From NCBI GenBank assembly GCA_958442925.1, contig CAUCIO010000113.1, positions 1-7,122 of the forward strand: 7,122 bases of DNA. Direction: 5' to 3'. Made by a program: the position numbers and the translations under genes. Positions within the stretch are counted from its first letter, which is position 1. Each line of letters opens with the position of its first letter. The DNA comes from an uncultured Clostridium sp. (GTDB taxonomy: Bacteria; Bacillota; Clostridia; Lachnospirales; Lachnospiraceae). Positions 1-6,497 of the stretch are shown in pieces. The notes beneath the pieces were generated by a model. That model did no database searches and was not told the origin of the DNA. It saw nothing but the letters and a program-made list of their open reading frames with translations.

Positions 1-2
1 GA

Positions 3-344
3 AGTTACGACAAGATTGTTACAGGGGATTTAGGGGCCGTAGGCCAGAAAATTCTCTTTGATTTTCTGGATCAGGCAGGTTTTGATGTGAGAGGCGTGCA
101 TCTGGACTGCGGAATGATGATTTTTGACAGCGCCTCCCAGGATACTCACAGCGGAGGAAGCGGCTGTGGCTGTTCCGCTGTGACTCTCTGTTCCTATCTT
201 CTTCCGAAGCTTAAAGATGGAACGTGGAAGCGGATTTTGTTTCTGCCTACAGGAGCCCTTCTGTCTCAGATCAGTTTTAACGAGGGACAGAGTGTTCCTG
301 GAATCGCCCACGGTGTAGTGATTGAGAGTGCAGAGAGGAGATAG
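3..344 (+). CDS. spoVAD: Stage V sporulation protein AD, C-terminal part (5' end outside window)
   Basis: Open from the left edge (frame beginning at base 3) to the TAG at 342-344, about 113 residues, roughly the last third of a protein that is about 338 residues in Bacillus subtilis. The visible part carries the recognisable SpoVAD segments: a TGDLG motif near its start, LDCGMMIFD, the glycine/cysteine-rich SGGSGCGCSA stretch, a RILFLPTGALLS strand, and PGIAHGVVIE near the C-terminus. SpoVAD has a thiolase-like fold without known catalysis. It is known in Bacillus to bind Ca-dipicolinic acid and to act with SpoVAC and SpoVAE-type membrane proteins in DPA uptake into the forespore and release during germination. 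It is followed by spoVAE with only one base between stop and start, so the two are co-transcribed. The promoter, expected to be forespore SigG-dependent, lies outside the window. The identification is secure; the start cannot be seen. Confidence 0.93.
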   Translation, partial: SYDKIVTGDLGAVGQKILFDFLDQAGFDVRGVHLDCGMMIFDSASQDTHSGGSGCGCSAVTLCSYLLPKLKDGTWKRILFLPTGALLSQISFNEGQSVPGIAHGVVIESAERR

Positions 345-345
345 G

Positions 346-702
346 ATGGATTATCTGAAAGCATTTATAGTTGGCGGCCTTATCTGTGCAGGGGTACAGA
401 TCCTTATGGAGAAGACGAAGCTGCTGCCGGGAAGAATTATGGTTCTCATGGTAATGTCAGGTGCTGCATTAGGCTTTCTGGGATTCTACGAGCCCTTTGC
501 AGAATGGGCCGGAGCAGGGGCTTCAATTCCTCTGCTGGGCTTTGGGAATACCTTGTGGAAGGGCGTGAAAGAGGGACTGGAGACAGAAGGACTGCTGGGT
601 CTTTTTAAGGGAGGACTTACAGCGTCTGCCGCCGGAATTTCAGGAGCACTGATTTTTGGATATCTGGGAGCCCTGCTGTTTAAGCCTAAGATGAAGGACT
701 GA
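346..702 (+). CDS. spoVAE: Stage V sporulation protein AE (SpoVAEB-type membrane protein)
   Basis: A 118-residue, strongly hydrophobic protein whose length matches the SpoVAEB family. Membrane segments are seen at about residues 5-21, 29-50 and 92-112, with a further hydrophobic glycine-rich stretch around 55-72 (GAGASIPLLGFGNTL) typical of the family. The C-terminus is short and basic (FKPKMKD). I chose the ATG at 346 because GAGGAG at 335-340 sits 5 bases upstream and because it starts one base after the spoVAD stop. A TTG further upstream at 322 lies inside spoVAD, has no such site and adds only eight non-family residues. The protein is known to act in the inner forespore membrane with SpoVAC and SpoVAD in moving Ca-dipicolinic acid. 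It is the last gene of the operon here, as shown by the strong terminator starting 17 bases after its stop. Confidence 0.93.
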   Translation: MDYLKAFIVGGLICAGVQILMEKTKLLPGRIMVLMVMSGAALGFLGFYEPFAEWAGAGASIPLLGFGNTLWKGVKEGLETEGLLGLFKGGLTASAAGISGALIFGYLGALLFKPKMKD

Positions 703-719
703 AAGAAGAAGGGAAATTG

Positions 720-763
720 AAAAAGACCTGGAACAGAGTGGGAGTTCTGTTCCGGGTCTTTTT
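720..763. terminator. Bidirectional intrinsic terminator between convergent spoVAE and PBP genes
   Basis: The left arm 720-736 (AAAAAGACCTGGAACAG) pairs with the right arm 747-763 (CTGTTCCGGGTCTTTTT) over 17 positions with a single T/G wobble and a 10-base loop. The right arm ends in five T on the plus strand and the left arm begins with five A, which gives five U on the minus strand. The hairpin starts 17 bases after the spoVAE stop and lies 22 bases after the PBP stop on the other strand, so one structure can serve both genes. Confidence 0.92.
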
Positions 764-785
764 CTGCATCTATGGGCGGCAGCGT

Positions 786-3446
786 CTACTCTGGCGCAGC
801 CGGCACAATGGGGATATTGCTTCCTCCCGGATCCAGAGAGGAGCCGCCGGAATTGGGGATATATCCGGGGCCGAAGGGCAGCTCATTTCCGTTGCCTGGA
901 TTGGGATCAATAATGGTAGAGGAACCCGAATGGACGCTGCAGGTTCCAGGGATTGCATATTTTGAGTCATCTGTATAGCCCTCATCCGGCACTACCATAA
1001 AGGTTTTGGATACAAGCTGATTCTCCGGACAGAAGGCAGTGGGACGGCCGCCGGATACGCCGCAGACAGAAACGCGGACATGGCAGTCACATGTCTCTGT
1101 AGGGGCAGTTCCTTTGGCAAAATATTCTGTGTAGGTGGCGTCGCCTCTCGGATCTGAGCTGCATACGCCGGGGATCGGAAGCTTGCCTGATTTACGGCAG
1201 ATTTCCACCTTTTCCACACTGTCAGGCGGTACAAAGCCGGGATCGGAAAGACCTTCATGAATCCTGGTCATGATGTTTCTCCAGATAGCTTTGTGATAGG
1301 AGGTTCCTCCGGTAATGCTTCCATTGTTGTCGTAGCCGGACCAGATACCTGCCGTGTAGTAAGGCGTAAAGCCTACAAACCACAGGTCGTTATTGCTGGT
1401 GGTCGTACCGCTCTTTCCTGAGGTGGACATACCTGGAACAGCCGCCGCAGCGCTGGTGGTGCTGGGCTGGGAACCGGGAGTTGCGAAAAGGCTCTGGCTT
1501 ACCACAGAATCCGCCATGGCGTCTGTAATCAGAAAAGCGGTAGAGTCCTTCATGACACGTCTGGGCTCCGGCTCATTGTCAATGAGAAGCTTGCCGTTGT
1601 GATCCAGAATTTTTGTAAAGAATACAGGTTCTCTGTATTCGCCGCCGTTGGCAATAGAAGCGAAAGCATCTGTCATCTCCAGGTTGGTGACGCCTAATGT
1701 TAGTCCTCCCAGACCCAGAGACGGGGTGACGTCTTCTGATACCAGAGTGGTAATACCCATCTTTTTTGCATATTCCACACCCAGCTGGGGAGTCACTGTA
1801 TCCACCAGGCATTTCAGGGTAATGATGTTCATGGAGTAGGCAATTCCCTCCCGGATGTTGTGGTAGCCCATATAGCCCCGGTTGGCGTACCAGTTGCGGA
1901 AACTTTTGTCGCCGATGGAATAAGGGGCATCATAGTAAACGCTTCCAAGGGTTGCTCCGTAGGTATCCACAGCAGGGAGAAACGAGGTAATTACCTTAAA
2001 GGCGGAACCGGGCTGGCGCTTGGCGTTAGTAGCGCGGTTTAAGGTACGATTGGCCTTTTTCTCACCGCGGCCTCCGCTGATAGCCTTAACCTCACCGGTT
2101 GACTGCTCAATCAGAACGAAAGAGGCCTGAGGCTGAAGCGTAGTGGAAAGGGATTCCCCTATAATTGTATCCCCCTCCTTGATGAGCCAGGATTTGTACT
2201 GCTCCACAGCTGCCTTGGCTTCCTCCTCGCTGCCGAACAGTCCGGTGTATCCGGTCTGTCCCAGTGTATCAGTAAAATAATTTTTGATATGTCCTTCTGA
2301 GAAATGCTCAGTGGTTCCGTCATCATGGGTGACAGACAGACGGTATTCTATGGAATACTGCGCCAGGGCATAATTTTCAGGATTGCTGATCTCTTCATCT
2401 ACAATTGCCTGCATCTTCGGATCCTGGGGCGTGTAAATACTCAGACCTCCGCTGAATAAAAGATTGCTGGCCTGGGTATCCGTATATCCCAGTTCCTCCT
2501 TCAGGGCCTCAGTTACCTGATCGATAAGCTCGTCCGTATAGTAGGAATAAGGAGAGTTGCTTTCCTTATTTGCCAGATCCACATTCTGAATTCTGGAATA
2601 CACATCATCGGCCAGAGCTTCCTCCTGCTCTTCCTTGGTAATGTAATCCTGATTGTACATTTCCTGGAGGATAGTGGCCCGGCGTTCAGCGTTGTCCTTG
2701 GATCCCGTAATGGGATTCAGGCGGGACGGGTTTTTGGTGATAGCGGCGATAACCGCGCATTCTGACAGCGTCAGTTCAGATACATCTTTATTAAAATAGC
2801 GCAGAGCCGCCGCCTTGACACCCAGGGTGTTATCTCCCAGGTTGATGGTATTCAGGTAATTTGTAATAATAATTTTCCGATCTACGTTTTTAGTGAGCTG
2901 GAGAGCCAGGTACTGTTCCTGAATCTTTCGCTCAATTCTGGCGCCGGAGCTTGTCTCCATGCCGCCGTTAAAGACTGTATTTTTAATTAGCTGCTGAGTC
3001 AGGGTGCTGGCGCCGCCCTGGTAATTGTTAGTCAGTACGCCTACTGCCGCTCTGGTAATGGAGCGCAGATCGATGCCGCTGTGCTGCCAGAAGCGGGAAT
3101 CTTCGATAGCCACAAAAGCGTTAATTAAATCTTCCGGAAATTCTTCGTAGGAAGCCTCGATGCGGTTGGCGTTCATACCTACCAGAGTGTCCGTTACATT
3201 GCCCTCACAGTCGTAAATCGTAGAAAAATAACCGCTGGGAGCAAAGCTTTCAGCATTAAAATCAGGAGCTGTGTCAATGATGCCCTTAAACATTCCAATT
3301 CCGGCGCTGAAGCCGGTTACAAAGATAAACAGGCACAGTACGAGCGCTGCCTTAAAAAAGGAAAGGAAGAGACGATTCGTATATTTCTTCTTGCGGGAAC
3401 CAGCGGACGCAATCTGCCGCCTGGTTTCTTTTCTGCCATAATTCAT
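786..3446 (-). CDS. Bifunctional class A penicillin-binding protein (peptidoglycan glycosyltransferase/transpeptidase, PBP1A type)
   Basis: An 886-residue protein that polymerises lipid II into glycan strands and cross-links them outside the membrane. It has a basic cytoplasmic N-terminus (residues 1-25), one membrane anchor (about 27-49), then a GT51 glycosyltransferase domain (about 70-250). The catalytic EDSRFWQHSGID motif is at 115-126 and GGASTLTQQLIKN at 144-156. The transpeptidase domain (about 335-735) has all three active-site motifs: S481-A-F-K484, S538-M-N540 and K678-S-G-T681. The tail after about 745 has seven cysteines and ends in a Gly/Pro/Ser-rich stretch. The ATG at 3446 is chosen because AAAGGAGG (3453-3460) sits 6 bases upstream. 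Upstream in-frame starts at 3470 (ATG) and 3497 (TTG) overlap the -10 and -35 boxes and would precede the transcript start. The gene is monocistronic and convergent with spoVAE. It resembles Firmicute PBP1a/PonA/PbpF, but I cannot tell which paralogue, so no symbol is given. Confidence 0.95.
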   Translation of the reverse strand: MNYGRKETRRQIASAGSRKKKYTNRLFLSFFKAALVLCLFIFVTGFSAGIGMFKGIIDTAPDFNAESFAPSGYFSTIYDCEGNVTDTLVGMNANRIEASYEEFPEDLINAFVAIEDSRFWQHSGIDLRSITRAAVGVLTNNYQGGASTLTQQLIKNTVFNGGMETSSGARIERKIQEQYLALQLTKNVDRKIIITNYLNTINLGDNTLGVKAAALRYFNKDVSELTLSECAVIAAITKNPSRLNPITGSKDNAERRATILQEMYNQDYITKEEQEEALADDVYSRIQNVDLANKESNSPYSYYTDELIDQVTEALKEELGYTDTQASNLLFSGGLSIYTPQDPKMQAIVDEEISNPENYALAQYSIEYRLSVTHDDGTTEHFSEGHIKNYFTDTLGQTGYTGLFGSEEEAKAAVEQYKSWLIKEGDTIIGESLSTTLQPQASFVLIEQSTGEVKAISGGRGEKKANRTLNRATNAKRQPGSAFKVITSFLPAVDTYGATLGSVYYDAPYSIGDKSFRNWYANRGYMGYHNIREGIAYSMNIITLKCLVDTVTPQLGVEYAKKMGITTLVSEDVTPSLGLGGLTLGVTNLEMTDAFASIANGGEYREPVFFTKILDHNGKLLIDNEPEPRRVMKDSTAFLITDAMADSVVSQSLFATPGSQPSTTSAAAAVPGMSTSGKSGTTTSNNDLWFVGFTPYYTAGIWSGYDNNGSITGGTSYHKAIWRNIMTRIHEGLSDPGFVPPDSVEKVEICRKSGKLPIPGVCSSDPRGDATYTEYFAKGTAPTETCDCHVRVSVCGVSGGRPTAFCPENQLVSKTFMVVPDEGYTDDSKYAIPGTCSVHSGSSTIIDPNPGNGNELPFGPGYIPNSGGSSLDPGGSNIPIVPAAPE

Positions 3447-3452
3447 ACAAGG

Positions 3453-3460
3453 CCTCCTTT
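3453..3460 (-). promoter_or_regulatory. Ribosome binding site of the class A PBP gene
   Basis: On the minus strand AAAGGAGG lies 6 bases before the ATG at 3446. It is the strongest Shine-Dalgarno sequence in the window and fixes the start at 3446 rather than at the in-frame ATG (3470) or TTG (3497), which have no comparable site and sit within promoter sequence. Confidence 0.88.
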
Positions 3461-3468
3461 GGCTTATC

Positions 3469-3497
3469 ATTATAACAAAAGTTTTCAGATAATTCAA
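3469..3497 (-). promoter_or_regulatory. SigA-type promoter of the class A PBP gene
   Basis: On the minus strand the -35 box TTGAAT (3497-3492) and a perfect -10 box TATAAT (3474-3469) are separated by 17 bases. Transcription would begin near 3462, giving a leader of about 16 bases that is almost entirely the ribosome binding site. The assignment is by consensus match only. Confidence 0.82.
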
Positions 3498-3511
3498 GAC
3501 TCGCAGTTATC

Positions 3512-3537
3512 GCCCAGACTGCAGTTTTTGTCCGGGC
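3512..3537. repeat. Small imperfect hairpin upstream of the PBP promoter
   Basis: GCCC-A-GAC at 3512-3519 faces GTC-C-GGGC at 3530-3537, giving seven pairs with one A/C mismatch and a 10-base spacer. It lies about 15 bases upstream of the PBP -35 box. There is no T-run on either strand, so it is not a terminator. It could be a regulator site or chance; the support is weak. Confidence 0.3.
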
Positions 3538-3568
3538 ATCCCCCAGTTAATAATTACTGCTGAAACAC

Positions 3569-3632
3569 TTATGAGCGGGAAAAATTTTTCGGTGACTTTC
3601 AGTGGAACAGGAAAAAATTTCCCCTCTCATAA
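3569..3632. repeat. 64-bp imperfect palindrome in the divergent PBP-yigZ intergenic region
   Basis: The left arm 3569-3590 (beginning TTATGAGCGGGAAA) is complementary to the right arm 3611-3632 (ending TTTCCCCTCTCATAA) at 19 of 22 positions, around a 20-base centre. The outer seven pairs are perfect (TTATGAG/CTCATAA), followed by GGG, AAA and TTTTT blocks, each separated by one mismatch. The centre holds a further small ACT-TTC-AGT fold. It lies between the two outward-facing promoters, about 20 bases before the yigZ -35 box and about 72 bases behind the PBP -35 box. There is no T-run after it, so it does not look like a terminator. Candidate roles are an operator, a transcribed structure or a remnant of a small palindromic repeat element. 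Confidence 0.6.
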
Positions 3633-3651
3633 ACAGGAGCGATCTTTCTGG

Positions 3652-3680
3652 TTGCAATCTGTTCAAATTAATAATATACT
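3652..3680 (+). promoter_or_regulatory. SigA-type promoter of yigZ
   Basis: The -35 box TTGCAA (3652-3657) and -10 box TATACT (3675-3680) have a 17-base spacer rich in A and T. Transcription would start near 3687, about 31 bases before the yigZ ATG at 3718, and places the upstream in-frame ATG at 3571 outside the transcript. Confidence 0.72.
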
Positions 3681-3717
3681 CAAAAAACAGAAAGAAATCA
3701 CGACAGGGAGAGATTCC

Positions 3718-4368
3718 ATGAAAAAAAGCTATAAAATCCTCTACCAGGCAGGGGAGGGAGAGATTGTAGAGAAAAAATCCCGATTTATCGCGACTATCCG
3801 GCCGGTGGAGTCAGAAGAGGAAGCGTTATCCTTTATCGCTGAGATGAGAAAAAAATACTGGGATGCCACCCATAACTGCACGGCTTTTGTCATTGGGGAA
3901 AACCACGAGCAGATGCGGTGCAATGATGACGGCGAGCCTTCCCAGACAGCGGGACGTCCCATGCTGGACGTGCTGTTGGGAGAGGATGTGCACAACTGCT
4001 GCGCAGTGGTTACCCGGTATTTTGGCGGGACACTTCTGGGAACCGGAGGGCTGGTGAGGGCCTACTCGGCGGCAGTGAAAGAAGGGCTTAAAAACTGCCG
4101 GATTCTGGAAAAACAGCTGGCCAGAAAGCTGACAGTGGAAACTGACTACACAGGTCTTGGAAAAATTCAGTACATTCTGGGAGAAGAGAAGATTGCGGTT
4201 CTGGACAGCCAGTATGCAGAAAAGGTATCCCTGACGCTGCTGGTTCCCGTTGACCAGCTGGATCCCCTGATGGAAAAGCTGACAGAGGGGACAAACGGGC
4301 GCTGTGTGATGGAGCCGGGAGATGAGGTCTGGTACGGCCTTCAGGGGAAGGAGATTGTTTTCCTGTAA
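3718..4368 (+). CDS. yigZ: YigZ/IMPACT family protein (UPF0029 with C-terminal DUF1949 domain)
   Basis: A 216-residue cytosolic protein, close to the usual length of the family (about 205-217). The N-terminal UPF0029/IMPACT domain spans about residues 17-125 and shows the family signature: DATHNCTAFVIG (49-60), NDDGEPSQTAGRPML (69-83) and TRYFGGTLLGTGGLVRAY (99-116). The C-terminal half (about 138-200) fits the ferredoxin-like DUF1949 domain. The eukaryotic relative IMPACT binds GCN1 and affects GCN2 signalling in translation control. The role of the bacterial protein is not firmly known; a link to ribosomes or nucleic acid binding is proposed. I chose the ATG at 3718 because AGGGAG (3705-3710) is 7 bases upstream and family homology begins at once. 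The in-frame ATG at 3571 would add 49 residues of low-complexity sequence encoded by the palindrome and promoter. No terminator separates it from typA. Equivalent names are YvyE in Bacillus and YigZ in Escherichia coli. Confidence 0.92.
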   Translation: MKKSYKILYQAGEGEIVEKKSRFIATIRPVESEEEALSFIAEMRKKYWDATHNCTAFVIGENHEQMRCNDDGEPSQTAGRPMLDVLLGEDVHNCCAVVTRYFGGTLLGTGGLVRAYSAAVKEGLKNCRILEKQLARKLTVETDYTGLGKIQYILGEEKIAVLDSQYAEKVSLTLLVPVDQLDPLMEKLTEGTNGRCVMEPGDEVWYGLQGKEIVFL

Positions 4369-4375
4369 AATAATC

Positions 4376-4404
4376 TTGAACTTAGGCAGAGTTAATGATA
4401 AAAT
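4376..4404 (+). promoter_or_regulatory. SigA-type promoter of typA
   Basis: The -35 box TTGAAC (4376-4381) and -10 box TAAAAT (4399-4404) have a 17-base spacer. The -35 box begins 7 bases after the yigZ stop, leaving no room for a terminator between the genes. The transcript would start near 4411, giving a leader of about 39 A/G-rich bases before the typA ATG. Confidence 0.75.
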
Positions 4405-4449
4405 ATCAAGTTGTGTAAAAATAAGAAGAAAAGAGAGAGATAGATTATT

Positions 4450-6303
4450 ATGAAGACAAAGCGTGAAGATGTCAGAAACATCGCGATTATTGCCCATGTA
4501 GACCACGGCAAGACAACGCTGGTAGATCAGCTGCTGCGCCAGAGCGGCGTGTTCAGAGCCAACCAGGAGGTAGTAGACCGGGTTATGGACTCCAATGATA
4601 TTGAGAGAGAGCGTGGAATTACAATTCTTTCCAAGAACACAGCTGTATTCTACAAGGGAGTAAAGATTAATATTATCGACACCCCAGGCCATGCCGATTT
4701 CGGCGGCGAGGTAGAGCGTGTACTCAAGATGGTAAATGGAGTTATTCTGGTGGTAGATGCCTATGAGGGAGCCATGCCTCAGACCAAGTTCGTTCTGAGA
4801 AAAGCGCTGGAGTTAAATCTTCCGGTTATCGTGTGCTTAAACAAGATTGACCGTCCTGAGGCCAGACCGGATGATGTGATCGATGAAATTTTAGAGCTCT
4901 TTATGGATCTGGACGCTTCTGATGAGCAGTTAGACTGCCCGTTCCTGTTTGCTTCCGCCCGTTCCGGCTTTGCGAAGAAGAATCTGGAGGATCCGGAGAC
5001 AGACATGTCCCCGTTATTCGAGACTATTTTAGAGTACATTCCGGCTCCGGAGGGAGATCCGGAGGCTGAGACACAGGTGCTTATCAGCACCATTGATTAC
5101 AATGAATATGTAGGCCGTATCGGCGTAGGAAAGATTGACAATGGTTCCCTGAAGGTAAATCAGGACTGCGTCATTGTCAACCACCACGAGCCGGACAAAT
5201 TCCGCAAGGTGAAAATTGGAAAACTCTACGAGTTCGAGGGACTGAATAAGGTGGAGGTAGCAGAGGCCGGAATAGGCGCGATTGTAGCTATTTCCGGAAT
5301 TTCCGACATCCACATCGGAGATACTATCTGCTCTCCGGAAAAGCCGGAGGCGATTCCGTTCCAGAAGATCTCAGAGCCGACGATTTCCATGGATTTCATG
5401 GTAAACGACAGCCCTTTAGCAGGACTGGAAGGCAAGTACATTACCTCGCGCCATATCAGAGAAAGACTGTTCAGAGAGCTGAACACAGACGTGAGCCTGA
5501 GGGTGGAGGAGACAGATTCTCCAGACTGCTTTAAGGTGTCCGGCCGCGGTGAGCTGCACCTGTCTGTTCTGATTGAAAACATGAGAAGAGAGGGCTTTGA
5601 GTTTGCAGTCAGCAAGGCGGAGGTGCTCTATCACTATGATGAGAGAAACACCAAGCTGGAGCCGATGGAAATTGCATATGTGGACGTGCCGGAGGAATTT
5701 ACAGGCGCGGTAATCCAGAAGCTTACCAGCCGCAAGGGAGAGCTTCAGGGCATGAGCCCTATTGGAGGCGGCTACACCAGACTGGAATTCTCCATTCCGT
5801 CCAGAGGTTTGATTGGCTACAGAGGAGAATTCCTGACAGATACCAAGGGAAATGGTATTTTAAATACCAGCTTTGACGGATACGGCCCGTTTAAGGGTGA
5901 GCTCTCCTACAGAAAACAGGGTTCCCTGATCGCCTTTGAGGCCGGCGAATCCATTACATACGGCCTGTTCAACGCCCAGGAGAGGGGAACTCTCTTTATC
6001 GGGCCTGGCGTGAAGGTATATTCCGGAATGATTGTAGGACAGAGTGCAAAGCCGGAGGATATCGAACTGAACGTCTGCAAGACAAAGAAGCTGACCAACA
6101 CACGTTCTTCCAGCTCTGATGAGGCGCTGAGACTGACTCCGCCCAGAGAGATGAGCTTAGAGCAGTGTCTGGACTTTATTGACACAGACGAGCTTTTGGA
6201 AGTAACTCCCACAAGTCTCAGAATCCGCAAGAAGATTCTGGATCCGACCCTGAGAAAAAGAGCTATGATCAGCCGGAAAGAGGCAGAAAAGAATAGAGGC
6301 TAG
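4450..6303 (+). CDS. typA: Translational GTPase TypA/BipA
   Basis: A 617-residue ribosome-binding GTPase of the EF-G/LepA superfamily, slightly longer than Bacillus (612) and E. coli (607) relatives. All G-domain motifs are present: G1 AHVDHGKTT (15-23), switch I/G2 ERERGITI (52-59), G3 [14 protein letters not shown] (77-90) with catalytic His81, G4 NKID (131-134) and G5 SAR. The beta-barrel domain II follows (about 205-300), then an EF-G domain III-like region with GRGELHLS (365-372), domain V, and the BipA-specific C-terminal domain to the end ([17 protein letters not shown] and [16 protein letters not shown] are typical). It is known to act in 50S subunit assembly and in growth under cold and other stress. 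The start at 4450 matches the family N-terminus. Its ribosome binding site is only a GAGAGAGA run (4433-4440), weaker than those of its neighbours and about 9 bases away. Confidence 0.97.
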   Translation: MKTKREDVRNIAIIAHVDHGKTTLVDQLLRQSGVFRANQEVVDRVMDSNDIERERGITILSKNTAVFYKGVKINIIDTPGHADFGGEVERVLKMVNGVILVVDAYEGAMPQTKFVLRKALELNLPVIVCLNKIDRPEARPDDVIDEILELFMDLDASDEQLDCPFLFASARSGFAKKNLEDPETDMSPLFETILEYIPAPEGDPEAETQVLISTIDYNEYVGRIGVGKIDNGSLKVNQDCVIVNHHEPDKFRKVKIGKLYEFEGLNKVEVAEAGIGAIVAISGISDIHIGDTICSPEKPEAIPFQKISEPTISMDFMVNDSPLAGLEGKYITSRHIRERLFRELNTDVSLRVEETDSPDCFKVSGRGELHLSVLIENMRREGFEFAVSKAEVLYHYDERNTKLEPMEIAYVDVPEEFTGAVIQKLTSRKGELQGMSPIGGGYTRLEFSIPSRGLIGYRGEFLTDTKGNGILNTSFDGYGPFKGELSYRKQGSLIAFEAGESITYGLFNAQERGTLFIGPGVKVYSGMIVGQSAKPEDIELNVCKTKKLTNTRSSSSDEALRLTPPREMSLEQCLDFIDTDELLEVTPTSLRIRKKILDPTLRKRAMISRKEAEKNRG

Positions 6304-6334
6304 AGAGGACAAAAAAGTACCTTGACAGCGGTAA

Positions 6335-6378
6335 AAAGACAGGAAAAGTCAGAAAATCACTGAACTTTTTCTGTCTTT
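6335..6378 (+). terminator. Probable intrinsic terminator after typA
   Basis: The left arm 6335-6352 (AAAGACAGGAAAAGTCAG) pairs with the right arm 6360-6378 (CTGAACTTTTTCTGTCTTT) over 18 positions with one bulged base and one G/T wobble, around a 7-base loop (AAAATCA). It starts 32 bases after the typA stop. The stem is A/T-rich, and the T-run that follows is broken (TTTGTCATTTTG), so termination may be partial. Confidence 0.68.
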
Positions 6379-6420
6379 GTCATTTTGTGTAGAAATTTTT
6401 GTATCATTTCCGTGTATTTC

Positions 6421-6449
6421 TTTAGAACCACACACATACATATTATATT
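6421..6449 (+). promoter_or_regulatory. Probable SigA-type promoter of the SSB-like gene
   Basis: The -35-like box TTTAGA (6421-6426, 4 of 6 consensus) and -10 box TATATT (6444-6449, 5 of 6) are 17 bases apart. They lie downstream of the typA terminator hairpin, with about 40 bases from the expected transcript start to the next ATG. An overlapping TATTAT at 6441-6446 is an alternative -10 box, but with a poorer -35 box. Confidence 0.5.
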
Positions 6450-6497
6450 AGCAGCCAAGCTGAATATGAAATTTGAATTAGGAAGAGGAGAAGTACA

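Noticed and set aside
1393..2042. Several open frames of about 60-77 codons on both strands within the PBP gene
   Set aside because: They are shadows in other frames of the PBP coding sequence, without ribosome binding sites or recognisable products.
3498..3651. Possible riboswitch or small RNA in the divergent intergenic region
   Set aside because: I see no known riboswitch motif or terminator in it, and both predicted transcripts start outside it. Only the inverted repeats could be supported.
3571..3717. A 49-residue N-terminal extension of YigZ from the ATG at 3571
   Set aside because: It is encoded by the palindrome and the promoter, lacks family homology and has no ribosome binding site. 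The ATG at 3718 has AGGGAG at proper spacing.
3826..4692. A 288-codon open frame on the minus strand covering much of yigZ, the typA promoter and the start of typA
   Set aside because: It lies antisense to two well-supported genes, crosses a good promoter, has no recognisable domain or ribosome binding site, and its frame follows from codon bias of the opposite strand.
4779..6230. Open frames of 72-129 codons on the minus strand within typA
   Set aside because: They are antisense shadows of a complete, conserved GTPase gene with no independent signals.
6322..6327. A perfect TTGACA -35 box just after typA
   Set aside because: No acceptable -10 box lies 16-18 bases downstream (AAAGTC there), and it would run straight into the terminator hairpin.
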